Below are positions 8,311 through 13,882 of a stretch of 13,904 nt of DNA, one piece after another. The DNA is from Lachnospiraceae bacterium UBA5895 (GTDB lineage Bacteria; Bacillota; Clostridia; Lachnospirales; Lachnospiraceae), in assembly GCA_002431915.1 (NCBI GenBank), contig DJEP01000048.1, positions 1 through 13,904 of the forward strand, in the 5' to 3' direction. The notes beneath the pieces were generated by a model, which saw nothing but the letters and a program-made list of their open reading frames with translations, was not told the DNA's origin and did not search any database. The first letter of the stretch is position 1. The number at the start of each line of letters is the position of its first letter. The translations under genes and the position numbers were made by a program.

Positions 8311-8330
8311 TTTCTCACAGAGCAAACAAC

Positions 8331-10055
8331 TTACTGTGAAATTCTCTCCATGTTGCAGACCCGGTCCGCCAGCTCGATGGTGGAGGGTCTGTGGGCGATC
8401 ATCAGGATCGTTTTCTGTCCCTGGAGGTTCCTGAGAGCTTCGTTAACTGCCTGCTCGGATTCGTTATCCAGTGCCGAAGTCGCCTCATCTAACAGGATGA
8501 TGGAGGTATCTTTTAAGATGGCTCTGGCGATGGCAATGCGCTGTCTCTGTCCGCCAGACAGATTGTTTCCCCGCTCGCCCACCATCGTGTCATACCCTTC
8601 CGGGAATTCCATGATAAAATCATGAGCATGTGCCTGTTTTGCCGCCTCGCGGATCTCTTCCTCCGTGGTGTCCGGTCTTCCCATGCGGATATTTTCCGCA
8701 ATGGTTCCCTGGAACAGGTACGGTTCCTGGGGGACATAGGCGATCTGTCTGCGCAGGTCTGTGAGGTCACTCTCCCGCATGGATCTTCCGTTCACCCGAA
8801 TGTCCCCATCTCCTAAGGGGTACAGTCCCAACAACAGCTTGGACAGAGTCGTCTTGCCGCAGCCGGATGCACCGGTGATGGCGACACATTCGCCTTTTTT
8901 GACATCTAAAGTGAAATGGCGGAGCACGTCTTCCTCTCCGGTGTAAGAGAAGCAGATGGACTGAATCTCCACAGCGTTAGCGGGCTGTGTCCCGGTCTGT
9001 GTCTCTGTCTGCGTCCCAGCCGCGGTTCCTGCCCGGGTCACTACTGCCTCCGGCTTTTGTTCCCCGGCATCTGCAAGGTACCAGCCCACCGGTTCTTTCA
9101 CCTCATCGAGAAAATCAAAAATATTCTGGGCATTGGCGAGACACCCCACCAGCTCCGGGATGTATCTTCCGATCTGTAAGAACTGAAACGAGAAGGAAGC
9201 ATACATGGTATAGATCGCCGCCAACGCTCCCAGGGTAGTATAGCCTCTATCCACATAATAGATTCCCAGCATTAAAAACACCAGCGAGCACAACAGTTCA
9301 AAGCCCTTGCTGCTGCCTTCCAGACAGGCGGTATACAACGTCTTGCGACCGTATTTTTTCTCATAGCGGTGGTTCTCTTCTCCGAATTTTGCCACGGTTC
9401 CCCGTCCACCGGAAAACATCCTCACCTGCTCCATTCCCTGCAGCATGTCTGACAACCGGTTGGTCATGGCGGTGTTGATCCCGGACAGTTCTCTGCTGAC
9501 GCGGTGCATGGGATTTAACAATAACAGTTCAATCGCCATCATCACGCTGTTGACCGCTAACAGGCATAAGGTCAGCTGCCAACTTAGCAGAAACATCGGC
9601 ACCAGATACGCCACCACCTGTAAAAAGGGCATAACCACTCTCCGCAGTCTGGAACCGTAGATGTCACCCATTTTGGTAAGATCATAGGACACCTTGGAGA
9701 CAATCTCTCCGCTGTGATGTTTTTCATAATAGCTGTAGGGCAGGCTCATTTCCGCATCCAGCACCTTCTCCGACAGGTCACCGTAGACTCTTTTTGCCTC
9801 CACGTTGTAACGGATCGTTGCCACACGGTAGATCAGCAGGGATATGACACCGACCGCCACGATGACTGCGATGGAATAGCCCAGTCTCTCATATTCGCCG
9901 GTCTGTGCGATGTCCACCACACATTTCATCAGCAGAGAACTCATGATGCCGAACAGTGCAAATGTCACGCTCATGACGAAGATGGAACCGAGATAGACAA
10001 ACCGCTTTTTCCCCATGACACGCATGGATCGGATAAACAACTTATAATTTTCCAT
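8331..10055 (-). CDS. ABC exporter half-transporter (membrane domain plus ATPase), second of a pair
   Basis: This 574-residue protein has an N-terminal six-helix exporter domain (about 1-310) and a C-terminal ATPase. Walker A is GASGCGKT near 395, the Q-loop is VPQEPYLFQ, the signature is LSGGQ near 499, Walker B with the catalytic glutamate is LLDEATSALD near 523, and the H-loop is IAHR near 555. The start is set at 10055 because GGAGAGGAGG precedes this ATG. It overlaps the end of the upstream half-transporter by 14 nt, so the two very likely form a heterodimer. Between the domains is a threonine/glutamine-rich linker (about 344-357). The protein ends only about 19 residues after the H-loop histidine, roughly 25 short of usual. 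The exported substrate is unknown; multidrug or peptide export is typical. Confidence 0.93.
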   Translation of the reverse strand: MENYKLFIRSMRVMGKKRFVYLGSIFVMSVTFALFGIMSSLLMKCVVDIAQTGEYERLGYSIAVIVAVGVISLLIYRVATIRYNVEAKRVYGDLSEKVLDAEMSLPYSYYEKHHSGEIVSKVSYDLTKMGDIYGSRLRRVVMPFLQVVAYLVPMFLLSWQLTLCLLAVNSVMMAIELLLLNPMHRVSRELSGINTAMTNRLSDMLQGMEQVRMFSGGRGTVAKFGEENHRYEKKYGRKTLYTACLEGSSKGFELLCSLVFLMLGIYYVDRGYTTLGALAAIYTMYASFSFQFLQIGRYIPELVGCLANAQNIFDFLDEVKEPVGWYLADAGEQKPEAVVTRAGTAAGTQTETQTGTQPANAVEIQSICFSYTGEEDVLRHFTLDVKKGECVAITGASGCGKTTLSKLLLGLYPLGDGDIRVNGRSMRESDLTDLRRQIAYVPQEPYLFQGTIAENIRMGRPDTTEEEIREAAKQAHAHDFIMEFPEGYDTMVGERGNNLSGGQRQRIAIARAILKDTSIILLDEATSALDNESEQAVNEALRNLQGQKTILMIAHRPSTIELADRVCNMERISQ

Positions 10056-11772
10056 GGTCTGCCTCCTCTCCGTACATTGCTGCATAGACGCCGCCCTGTT
10101 GTAACAGTTCCGCATGGGTGCCGCATTCTGCGATCCGTCCCTGCTTCAGCACATAGATCCGGTCCGCATTCTGCACCGTGGACAGTCGGTGGGCAATGGT
10201 AATACAGGTTCTGCCTGCCATCACTACACGGATCGCCTCCTGAATCCCGCTCTCTGTCTCCACATCCAGAGCGGAAGTCGGCTCGTCCAGCAGAAGCACC
10301 GGCGCATCCTTCAGGATCGCTCTGGCAATGGCAATGCGCTGTTTCTGTCCTCCGGAGAGAATAGCACCCCTCTCTCCCACCATCGTCTCATACCCTTCCG
10401 GCAATGTCTGTATGAAATCATGGATCTGCGCCTTTTTGCAGGCTTCCACGATTTGTTCTTTCGTCGCTCCCGGCTTGCTGTAGGCGATGTTCTCCGCAAT
10501 CGTCGTGGGGAAGAGGAATACATTTTGGGATACCAGCGCGATCTGCTCCCGCAGGGCTTCTCTATTCCACTCCTCGATCCGCCTATCGAAGATGCGGTAT
10601 TCCCCGCCTGTCTTTTCATAAAAACCGCAGAGGATACGGAAGATCGTGCTCTTTCCGCCGCCGGACTCTCCTACAAAGGCGATGTTTTCTCCCTTTTTCA
10701 CGGTAAAGGTAAGTCCTTGCAATACCGGTACATTTTCATGGTAGGAAAAATCCACCTGTTTAAAATCGATCACGTTCTCTGCTGCCCGGGCCGCCGCATC
10801 CGCACTTCCTTCACCGGAGGGTTCTTCCTCCGCAGACAGAATTTTCTCCACGCGGTCCACACTGACCATTCCCGTGGAAGCGTCCACCATGGCAAAAGGC
10901 AGCCCGGTATAAGCATCCACGAACTTACTCAGGATCAGGATGAATCCTACCAGTCCACCCAGACTGACCGCTCCGCGGCTGACCAGCCACACGGCGTAGA
11001 CCGCACTGATAATGTTGGGAAGCCACTGGATCAGTTTTCTTACCACGATGGCGGTGTTGGTGATCTGGGTGCGCTTCTCCTCGTTCTCTACCAGTTCTAC
11101 GGAAGCCCGGTGCATTTTCTTGCGAAAGACCTCTTCGATGCCAAAGGAACGCAGTACCAGGATGCCGCTGACAGCGTCCTGGGCGATCTGTGCCATTACG
11201 TCCGTCTTCTGCCGATAATTTGCCTGCAGTCCGCGGATCCGTTTTACCAGTTTCCCGGCGATCCAGAAGATCAGGGGATAGGTGATCAGAATGACTGCCA
11301 ATAACCCCAGGTTCGTTTCCCCGATGTAGACCGCATACGTAAAAATGCCGATGAGACTGGCGATCACATCCGGCAGCACCGTCTCTAAGAAGCTGGCGAT
11401 CTCCCCCAGGTCTCCGATGACTTTATTGAGCAGTGTGGCAGAATAGTTCGCATCAAAATATTTATACTCCGTGCGGTACAGCTTCTCCGCCACCAGATCA
11501 CGGTATTCCGTACAGACCGCCACCGCATACCGGCTGGCTGCCGCACTCTGTAAAAAGGCGGCAACGGTGCCCACCACCGTATAGGTTAAAAATTGCAGCA
11601 GAAAGCTGCCAAACAGGACTTGCCTGCCTGACAGCATTTCATCGATCACAGTACTGATGATTTTATTTCCCTGCACGAGGATCACGCTGACTGCCAGTGC
11701 CAGAATTGCTTCTGCCACAAGCAGCCCTCCATGTCGTATCATACAGCCTGCGAATACCTTCTTTTTATGCAT
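10042..11772 (-). CDS. ABC exporter half-transporter (membrane domain plus ATPase), first of a pair
   Basis: This 576-residue exporter subunit is the first gene of the pair. The membrane domain spans about 1-300. The ATPase has Walker A GESGGGKST near 368, the Q-loop SQNVFLFP, the signature LSGGQ near 472, Walker B LLLDEPTSALD with the catalytic glutamate near 497, and the H-loop IAHRLST near 528. Its C-terminus is full length (GRIAECGTHAELL is present). All catalytic motifs look intact in both partners, so no degenerate ATP site is evident, unlike several heterodimeric exporters. The ATG at 11772 follows a run of G residues acting as the ribosome binding site, and a promoter lies about 50 nt upstream. 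No regulator gene sits beside the pair. Substrate cannot be told from sequence. Confidence 0.94.
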   Translation of the reverse strand: MHKKKVFAGCMIRHGGLLVAEAILALAVSVILVQGNKIISTVIDEMLSGRQVLFGSFLLQFLTYTVVGTVAAFLQSAAASRYAVAVCTEYRDLVAEKLYRTEYKYFDANYSATLLNKVIGDLGEIASFLETVLPDVIASLIGIFTYAVYIGETNLGLLAVILITYPLIFWIAGKLVKRIRGLQANYRQKTDVMAQIAQDAVSGILVLRSFGIEEVFRKKMHRASVELVENEEKRTQITNTAIVVRKLIQWLPNIISAVYAVWLVSRGAVSLGGLVGFILILSKFVDAYTGLPFAMVDASTGMVSVDRVEKILSAEEEPSGEGSADAAARAAENVIDFKQVDFSYHENVPVLQGLTFTVKKGENIAFVGESGGGKSTIFRILCGFYEKTGGEYRIFDRRIEEWNREALREQIALVSQNVFLFPTTIAENIAYSKPGATKEQIVEACKKAQIHDFIQTLPEGYETMVGERGAILSGGQKQRIAIARAILKDAPVLLLDEPTSALDVETESGIQEAIRVVMAGRTCITIAHRLSTVQNADRIYVLKQGRIAECGTHAELLQQGGVYAAMYGEEADHGKL

Positions 11773-11817
11773 ACGCCCCCCCGTTGTCTTCTATTCGTAA
11801 TTGTGTTAATCCTATAT

Positions 11818-11846
11818 ATTATAAATTACCCTTTTATAAAATACAA
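11818..11846 (-). promoter_or_regulatory. Candidate promoter of the ABC exporter genes
   Basis: On the minus strand TTGTAT (11841-11846) and a perfect TATAAT (11818-11823) are separated by 17 nt. Transcription would start about 40 nt before the exporter ATG. It is back to back with the plus-strand promoter at 11849-11877; only two bases separate the -35 boxes. Confidence 0.55.
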
Positions 11847-11865
11847 GTTTGACATTTTATAAAAG
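11831..11865. promoter_or_regulatory. 12-bp inverted repeat between divergent promoters, candidate operator
   Basis: CTTTTATAAAAT (11831-11842) and its exact reverse complement (11854-11865) are separated by 11 nt. Each arm contains the palindrome TTTTATAAAA, and the two copies are 23 bp apart, about two helical turns. The arms fall in the spacers or -35 boxes of both divergent promoters, a place where a bound repressor could control the exporter and the antitoxin RNA together. The AT-rich composition makes chance occurrence easier. Confidence 0.4.
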
Positions 11866-11877
11866 TAATGTTATCAT
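11849..11877 (+). promoter_or_regulatory. Promoter of the plus-strand antitoxin-like RNA
   Basis: A consensus TTGACA (11849-11854) and TATCAT (11872-11877) are separated by exactly 17 nt. The predicted start at about 11884 leads into a short non-coding stretch ending in a terminator at 11970. The near-consensus hexamers suggest strong constitutive transcription, as is usual for type I antitoxin RNAs. Confidence 0.7.
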
Positions 11878-11883
11878 ATTTTT

Positions 11884-11970
11884 AGAAAAGTGCTACTGAT
11901 GACGGTTCACCTGATTTATATGAGAAAAAATGACTGCTCAACTTGTCAGGTTAGGGGCGGTCATTTTTTT
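11884..11970 (+). ncRNA. Convergent antitoxin-like small RNA, about 87 nt
   Basis: This RNA is predicted from a strong promoter (11849-11877) and a hairpin terminator (11925-11970). It has no open reading frame of note. It converges tail to tail on the 35-residue membrane peptide gene and overlaps its stop codon and terminator by about 46 nt, the usual geometry of Firmicute type I antitoxins such as RatA or SR4. Its 5' part (GTGCTACT at 11890 and GACGGTTCAC at 11901) is not complementary to the toxin leader but nearly identical to it, because the DNA copies are inverted. Full complementarity exists only if the toxin mRNA reads past the shared terminator. Function is inferred from architecture; expression is not shown. 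Confidence 0.6.
11925..11970. terminator. Shared two-way terminator of the toxin and antitoxin RNAs
   Basis: AAAAAATGAC pairs with GTCATTTTTT, extended by GC and wobble pairs (TGCTC with GGGCG). T-tracts lie at both outer ends, so the hairpin can stop transcription from either side. The toxin stop codon (11961-11963) and its last lysine codons are built into the stem. Confidence 0.8.
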
Positions 11971-12068
11971 GTGGTCTTATCACTATTAGAACCAATCGAA
12001 TAGCCAAGACCCAAACAGGTTAAGCAGAGAATACTAATCACTGCAATCAAGTCACCGATTGTTAGCAT
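11961..12068 (-). CDS. 35-residue hydrophobic peptide, holin-like type I toxin
   Basis: The peptide has one membrane segment (about residues 4-27, DLIAVISILCLTCLGLGYSI) and a short polar, lysine-ending tail (SDKTTKK). This is the shape of small Firmicute type I toxins annotated as holin-like (TxpA, BsrG and Fst style), which insert in the membrane. I recognise the shape and not a specific named member. AAAGGAGG (12078-12085) stands 9 nt before the ATG, which fixes the start; a longer in-frame reading from 12155 has no ribosome binding site. The leader is about 124 nt and holds the hairpin TTCACGT/ACGTGAA (12155-12170) and the palindrome TCCCATATGGGA. The promoter contains a LexA box, so expression should rise on DNA damage, and a convergent RNA overlaps the 3' end. 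Confidence 0.72.
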   Translation of the reverse strand: MLTIGDLIAVISILCLTCLGLGYSIGSNSDKTTKK

Positions 12069-12199
12069 AAGCAGAGTCCTCCTTTCCAAGATTTCCCATA
12101 TGGGATGATCTATGTAATCAGAGCTATCAACTCTCCACAAAAAGTGAACCGCCATTCACGTCAACGTGAAGTAGCACCTTAAGGCTAGCGCCCATATAC

Positions 12200-12229
12200 A
12201 TTATACAGAACATTTGTTCTGTATGTCAA
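12200..12229 (-). promoter_or_regulatory. Promoter of the holin-like toxin gene
   Basis: On the minus strand a perfect TTGACA (12224-12229) and a perfect TATAAT (12200-12205) are separated by 18 nt. The start of transcription would be near 12193. The spacer is filled by the LexA-type palindrome, so the promoter should be strong but tightly repressed. Confidence 0.85.
12203..12224. promoter_or_regulatory. LexA (SOS) box in the toxin promoter
   Basis: A perfect palindrome with 9-nt arms (ATACAGAAC and GTTCTGTAT) around ATTT contains GAAC-N4-GTTC, the core of the Gram-positive LexA box. It fills the spacer and touches both promoter hexamers, an ideal site for repression. Assignment to LexA is by motif only. 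Confidence 0.82.
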
Positions 12230-12234
12230 CTTAT

Positions 12235-12699
12235 TTATTCTTGGTACTCCTCTTCGGTACTTTCCGCATTCTGTCCCTGATCATCCAACCGGTAATAGGC
12301 TGCATTTCCGTTCTCGTCATAGACTTCCGTGTTGGAACGGACAAGTCCCAGTTTTCCGCTGGCAGTATCGACGCTATACACCTCGATACTGTGCCCCGAG
12401 GTCACGTAGAAGCCATCTGTCACGTTTTGCGTAAGATTCCCGGCACCCACCGTTGTCTGTGCAAATGTCAAATCCGGCGCAGCACCGTAGCGCTTCTGCA
12501 TCCGGAAGACTTCCGGCATCAGGCTGAACCTGCTCTCCGGCACAAAAGGACACACCAACCGCAAGCCCACAAATCCCCACAGCACACAGTTCACCCACTT
12601 CGGTGCCTGTTTTAGCAAAAGTCTGAGAAGTAATACGATCAGGATCAGCCATGCCGCACCGATGCTCATCGTAAGTAATGTTACAAAAATACGAATCAT
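12235..12699 (-). pseudogene. Shortened M56/BlaR1-like membrane protein, likely remnant
   Basis: The first 60 or so of 154 residues match the N-terminus of the M56 (BlaR1/MecR1) sensor family: a first membrane helix, then LLLRLLLKQAPKWVNCVLW, a second helix, and the PF-ES-SLMP block. The normal protein continues with more helices and a zinc HEXXH protease motif. Here the sequence jumps to a soluble tail of about 90 residues (from FRMQKRYG to EEEYQE) with no HEXXH. The reading frame stays open, so a two-helix protein could still be made. GGAG six nt before the ATG at 12699 fixes the start. It lies next to a damaged BlaI gene, its usual partner, which supports the remnant reading. The tail itself I do not recognise. 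Confidence 0.6.
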
Positions 12700-12742
12700 T
12701 CTATTCTCCATTCCAACACCAATCGTCAATATAAGTACCAAC

Positions 12743-12825
12743 GAAAAACGTGTTTTTCCGTGTGAAACTTAGAACTTCTTCACGATAGAGCCCTTGCTCT
12801 GAGTGATTAGAAGTTCTTTTCACAC
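12743..12825. repeat. Large nested palindromes between the M56-like and BlaI-like genes
   Basis: Two inverted repeats lie side by side. GAAAAAC/GTTTTTC spans 12743-12758. A 66-nt structure spans 12760-12825 with paired blocks GTGTGAA/TTCACAC, AGAACTTCT/AGAAGTTCT and AGAG/CTCT. The BlaI-like stop codon (12820-12822) lies in its outer arm. It may be a terminator-like or REP-like palindromic element, or the scar of an insertion. No transposase is present. Confidence 0.55.
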
Positions 12826-13191
12826 TGCTCCCCCTTCCACTTCGTCGATCATTTTCCGGATCTTCGCCGCTTCTTCTGCGGTCAACGCCCGATCCTTTGT
12901 AAACGCCGCAAGAAACGCAGGCAGCGAGCCCTCAAAAGTGTCCTCCACAAACTGTCTGCTCTGCATTGCATAGAACTCTTCCCTGGAGATCAGGGAAGTC
13001 ACCGTCCCGTTGTCATTGCGAAACAGACCTTTGTCGCACAGTCTGCGCAGCACATTATGCGCCGTGGTGCGCTTCCAGTGAAAGGCTTCTTCCGTCAGCT
13101 TTACCAGCTCCGAAGAAGACACCGGTTCGTGCTCCCAGATCATATCCGCATATCGTGCTCTTCGCTTTCTGCTCCGGCAATTTCTCCACAC
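12820..13191 (-). pseudogene. BlaI/MecI-family repressor with damaged N-terminus
   Basis: From RYADMIWEHEP onward the 123-residue frame is a convincing BlaI/MecI winged-helix repressor (SSELVKL, RTTAHNVLRRLCDKGLF, GTVTSLISREEFYAMQ) with a C-terminal dimerisation part (FVEDTFEGSLPAFLAAF). Family members normally repress beta-lactamase or cell-wall stress genes and are cleaved through an M56 sensor. The first residues (WRNCRSRKRRA) do not fit, and the open frame begins only at an unsupported GTG. The neighbouring frame reads EKLPEQKA from an ATG at 13198 with GGGAGG upstream. A two-base change near 13155-13160 would join the frames as ESEARYADMIW, so a frameshift is likely. It lies downstream of an ECF sigma remnant and upstream of the M56 remnant. 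Confidence 0.7.
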
Positions 13192-13305
13192 AAACCATCC
13201 GCCTCCCGAAGCGCAGGATATCCTTACACTTATTGATCAGGATGCGAAGAAAGCATCCGGATCCCGCCTCTTCGCCCTGCGCACCAGTTGTTCTACCTCT
13301 CCCAT
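13160..13305 (-). pseudogene. ECF sigma factor remnant with internal deletion
   Basis: From the ATG at 13305, preceded by GAAAGGA, the frame reads MGEVEQLVRRAKRRDPDAF, the typical first helix of an ECF sigma factor, then stops at 13237. In another frame the next bases read FLRILINKCKDILRFGRR, the typical end of sigma region 2. About 50 residues between these blocks are missing, with a frame change near 13250. The sigma-4 DNA-binding domain is absent, since the sequence runs into the BlaI-like gene. EKLPEQKA near 13165-13189 could belong to either gene. An imperfect repeat CATAAG/CTTATG (13326-13344) lies just upstream and may be an old operator. This is a dead gene by every sign I can see. 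Confidence 0.65.
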
Positions 13306-13402
13306 GTGCCTCGTCCTTTCTTCCTCATAAGTATACGTCTTATGACCATTAGACGGAAGAGAGGACGGAAATGTCCCGGGGATAAATAACAAAATCTAAT
13401 TC

Positions 13403-13543
13403 TTACTTTAGAAAAAACTTTTCAGCCTGTTCCGAGTCAAAGTTCTTTTTTGCTACATATAGTCCGTACAATTTTCTTTTTATTCCTCTGACTACTAAAT
13501 ATGGTATTGTGCACTTTTTTGTTGTGGAATTGTATACGAAATA
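13403..13543 (-). pseudogene. Possible 3' fragment of an unknown gene
   Basis: An open frame of 46 codons without an ATG runs from just after a stop at 13544-13546 to a TAA at 13403. It reads protein-like near the end (VVRGIKRKLYGLYVAKKNF, then DSEQAEKFFLK). The only internal start is a TTG at 13471, with no clear ribosome binding site. It could be the tail of a gene cut off when the module to its right arrived, or a chance frame in AT-rich DNA. The family is not recognised. The rest of the gap 13345-13520 shows nothing else I can support. Confidence 0.25.
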
Positions 13544-13550
13544 TTAGAAT
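13522..13550 (+). promoter_or_regulatory. Candidate promoter of the 44-codon ORF transcript
   Basis: TTGTGG (13522-13527) and TAGAAT (13545-13550) are separated by 17 nt. The -10 is close to consensus and the -35 is weak. Transcription would begin near 13557 and give a leader of about 96 nt before the ATG. No LexA box is visible here, unlike the toxin promoter at 12200. Confidence 0.4.
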
Positions 13551-13652
13551 TGAAACGGCTTCACCCGCATGATACACTTCTTGAGAAGCAACCGTGTTGC
13601 AAGGTGGTAGCCTCCCGGCTTATAGCTCTAACTAAGAAGGGAGGTGGTGCTA

Positions 13653-13787
13653 ATGAATATGTATGAAGTTCCCGTTGGATCAACAAGCGAACCGTTGGAA
13701 ACACGCCTTGCGTGTTCCCAACGTTATCGCGATATTCGTCAAGGTCTCGAGCAAGCTCGGACTTTGACTCATTATACGCGCAAATAA
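13653..13787 (+). CDS. 44-residue peptide of unknown function in the second convergent-RNA module
   Basis: The frame starts at an ATG preceded by AAGGGAGG (13637-13644) at 8-nt spacing, one of the strongest ribosome binding sites in the window, and ends in TAA at the foot of a terminator. The peptide (MNMYEVPVGSTSEPLETRLA at the start, DIRQGLEQARTLTHYTRK at the end) is soluble, with a net basic C-terminal half and no membrane segment, unlike known holin-like type I toxins. I do not recognise it. The coding DNA folds strongly: GTTGGAAACACGC pairs with GCGTGTTCCCAAC (13694-13722), and TATCGCGATA follows, so the RNA itself may matter. A CCTCCC block in the leader (13611-13616) can pair with the ribosome binding site. 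It could be a toxin, a regulatory leader peptide, or a frame inside a structured RNA. Confidence 0.5.
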   Translation: MNMYEVPVGSTSEPLETRLACSQRYRDIRQGLEQARTLTHYTRK

Positions 13788-13829
13788 ATAAACCTACCTT
13801 GTCACTTGGCCAGTACAGGTAGGTTTATT
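13787..13829. terminator. Shared two-way terminator of the second convergent-RNA module
   Basis: A perfect 13-bp stem, AATAAACCTACCT (13787-13799) with AGGTAGGTTTATT (13817-13829), encloses a 17-nt loop. It begins at the last base of the ORF stop codon. AT-rich outer ends on both sides let it serve the plus-strand mRNA and the minus-strand RNA. Confidence 0.78.
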
Positions 13830-13876
13830 AACCCAGCCGGGAGGCTAACCACTTGTGGGCGGTTGCTTCTCTTTAT
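13787..13876 (-). ncRNA. Convergent antisense-like small RNA, about 90 nt
   Basis: The RNA is predicted from a TATAAT at 13883-13888 to the shared terminator at 13787. Its 5' end repeats the mRNA leader almost exactly. It can form a hairpin AACCGC/GTGGTT with loop CCACAA, then AGCC/GGCT with loop TCCC. The block TTAGCCTCCC can pair with the ORF translation start: CTCCC with GGGAG of the ribosome binding site and TTAGC with GCTAA next to the ATG, bulging five mRNA bases. This would block translation in trans. It overlaps the mRNA 3' end by about 43 nt. The function is inferred from complementarity; no expression evidence exists here. Confidence 0.55.
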
Positions 13877-13882
13877 GTCTTG

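Larger units (their letters stand above)
11890..12177. repeat. Inverted repeat enclosing the type I toxin-antitoxin-like locus
   Basis: GTGCTACT (11890-11897) and GACGGTTCAC (11901-11910) recur in inverted orientation at 12144-12177, where they are split by a 14-nt insert carrying a hairpin. One base differs in the second block (GGCGGTTCAC). The result is that the toxin mRNA and the convergent RNA begin with related sequences, and a read-through toxin mRNA could pair its 5' and 3' ends. Confidence 0.75.
13583..13871. repeat. Long inverted repeat enclosing the second convergent-RNA module
   Basis: Three blocks on the left recur inverted on the right. GAGAAGCAACCG (13583-13594) matches 13860-13871 exactly. 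AGCCTCCCGGCT on the left matches AGCCGGGAGGCT on the right with at most one base of difference in the flanks. AAGGTGGT matches ACCACTT with a one-base gap. The left arm is 13583-13620 and the right arm 13835-13871. The same sequence thus heads the transcripts from both directions, and a full-length plus-strand RNA could fold into a panhandle. Confidence 0.85.

Noticed and set aside
8048..8330. Sigma-54 (-24/-12) promoter for the LevR-like regulator to act on
   Set aside because: No GG-N10-GC element in the right direction was found by eye, and the regulator's AAA+ region looks incompetent.
10114..11304. Plus-strand open frame of 396 codons
   Set aside because: It lies wholly antisense to the first exporter gene, whose ABC motifs are unmistakable; its product has no recognisable domains.
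11961..12155. Longer 64-residue reading of the holin-like toxin
   Set aside because: The upstream ATG lies at the leader hairpin with no ribosome binding site, whereas AAAGGAGG precedes the ATG at 12068 and the 35-residue product has the expected toxin shape.
12374..12652. 92-codon minus-strand frame inside the M56-like gene
   Set aside because: Out-of-frame shadow of the M56-like sequence; cysteine- and glycine-rich without a family match.
12966..13352. Plus-strand frame of 128 codons across the BlaI and sigma remnants
   Set aside because: Antisense to sequences that clearly resemble BlaI and ECF sigma; composition is typical of a shadow frame.
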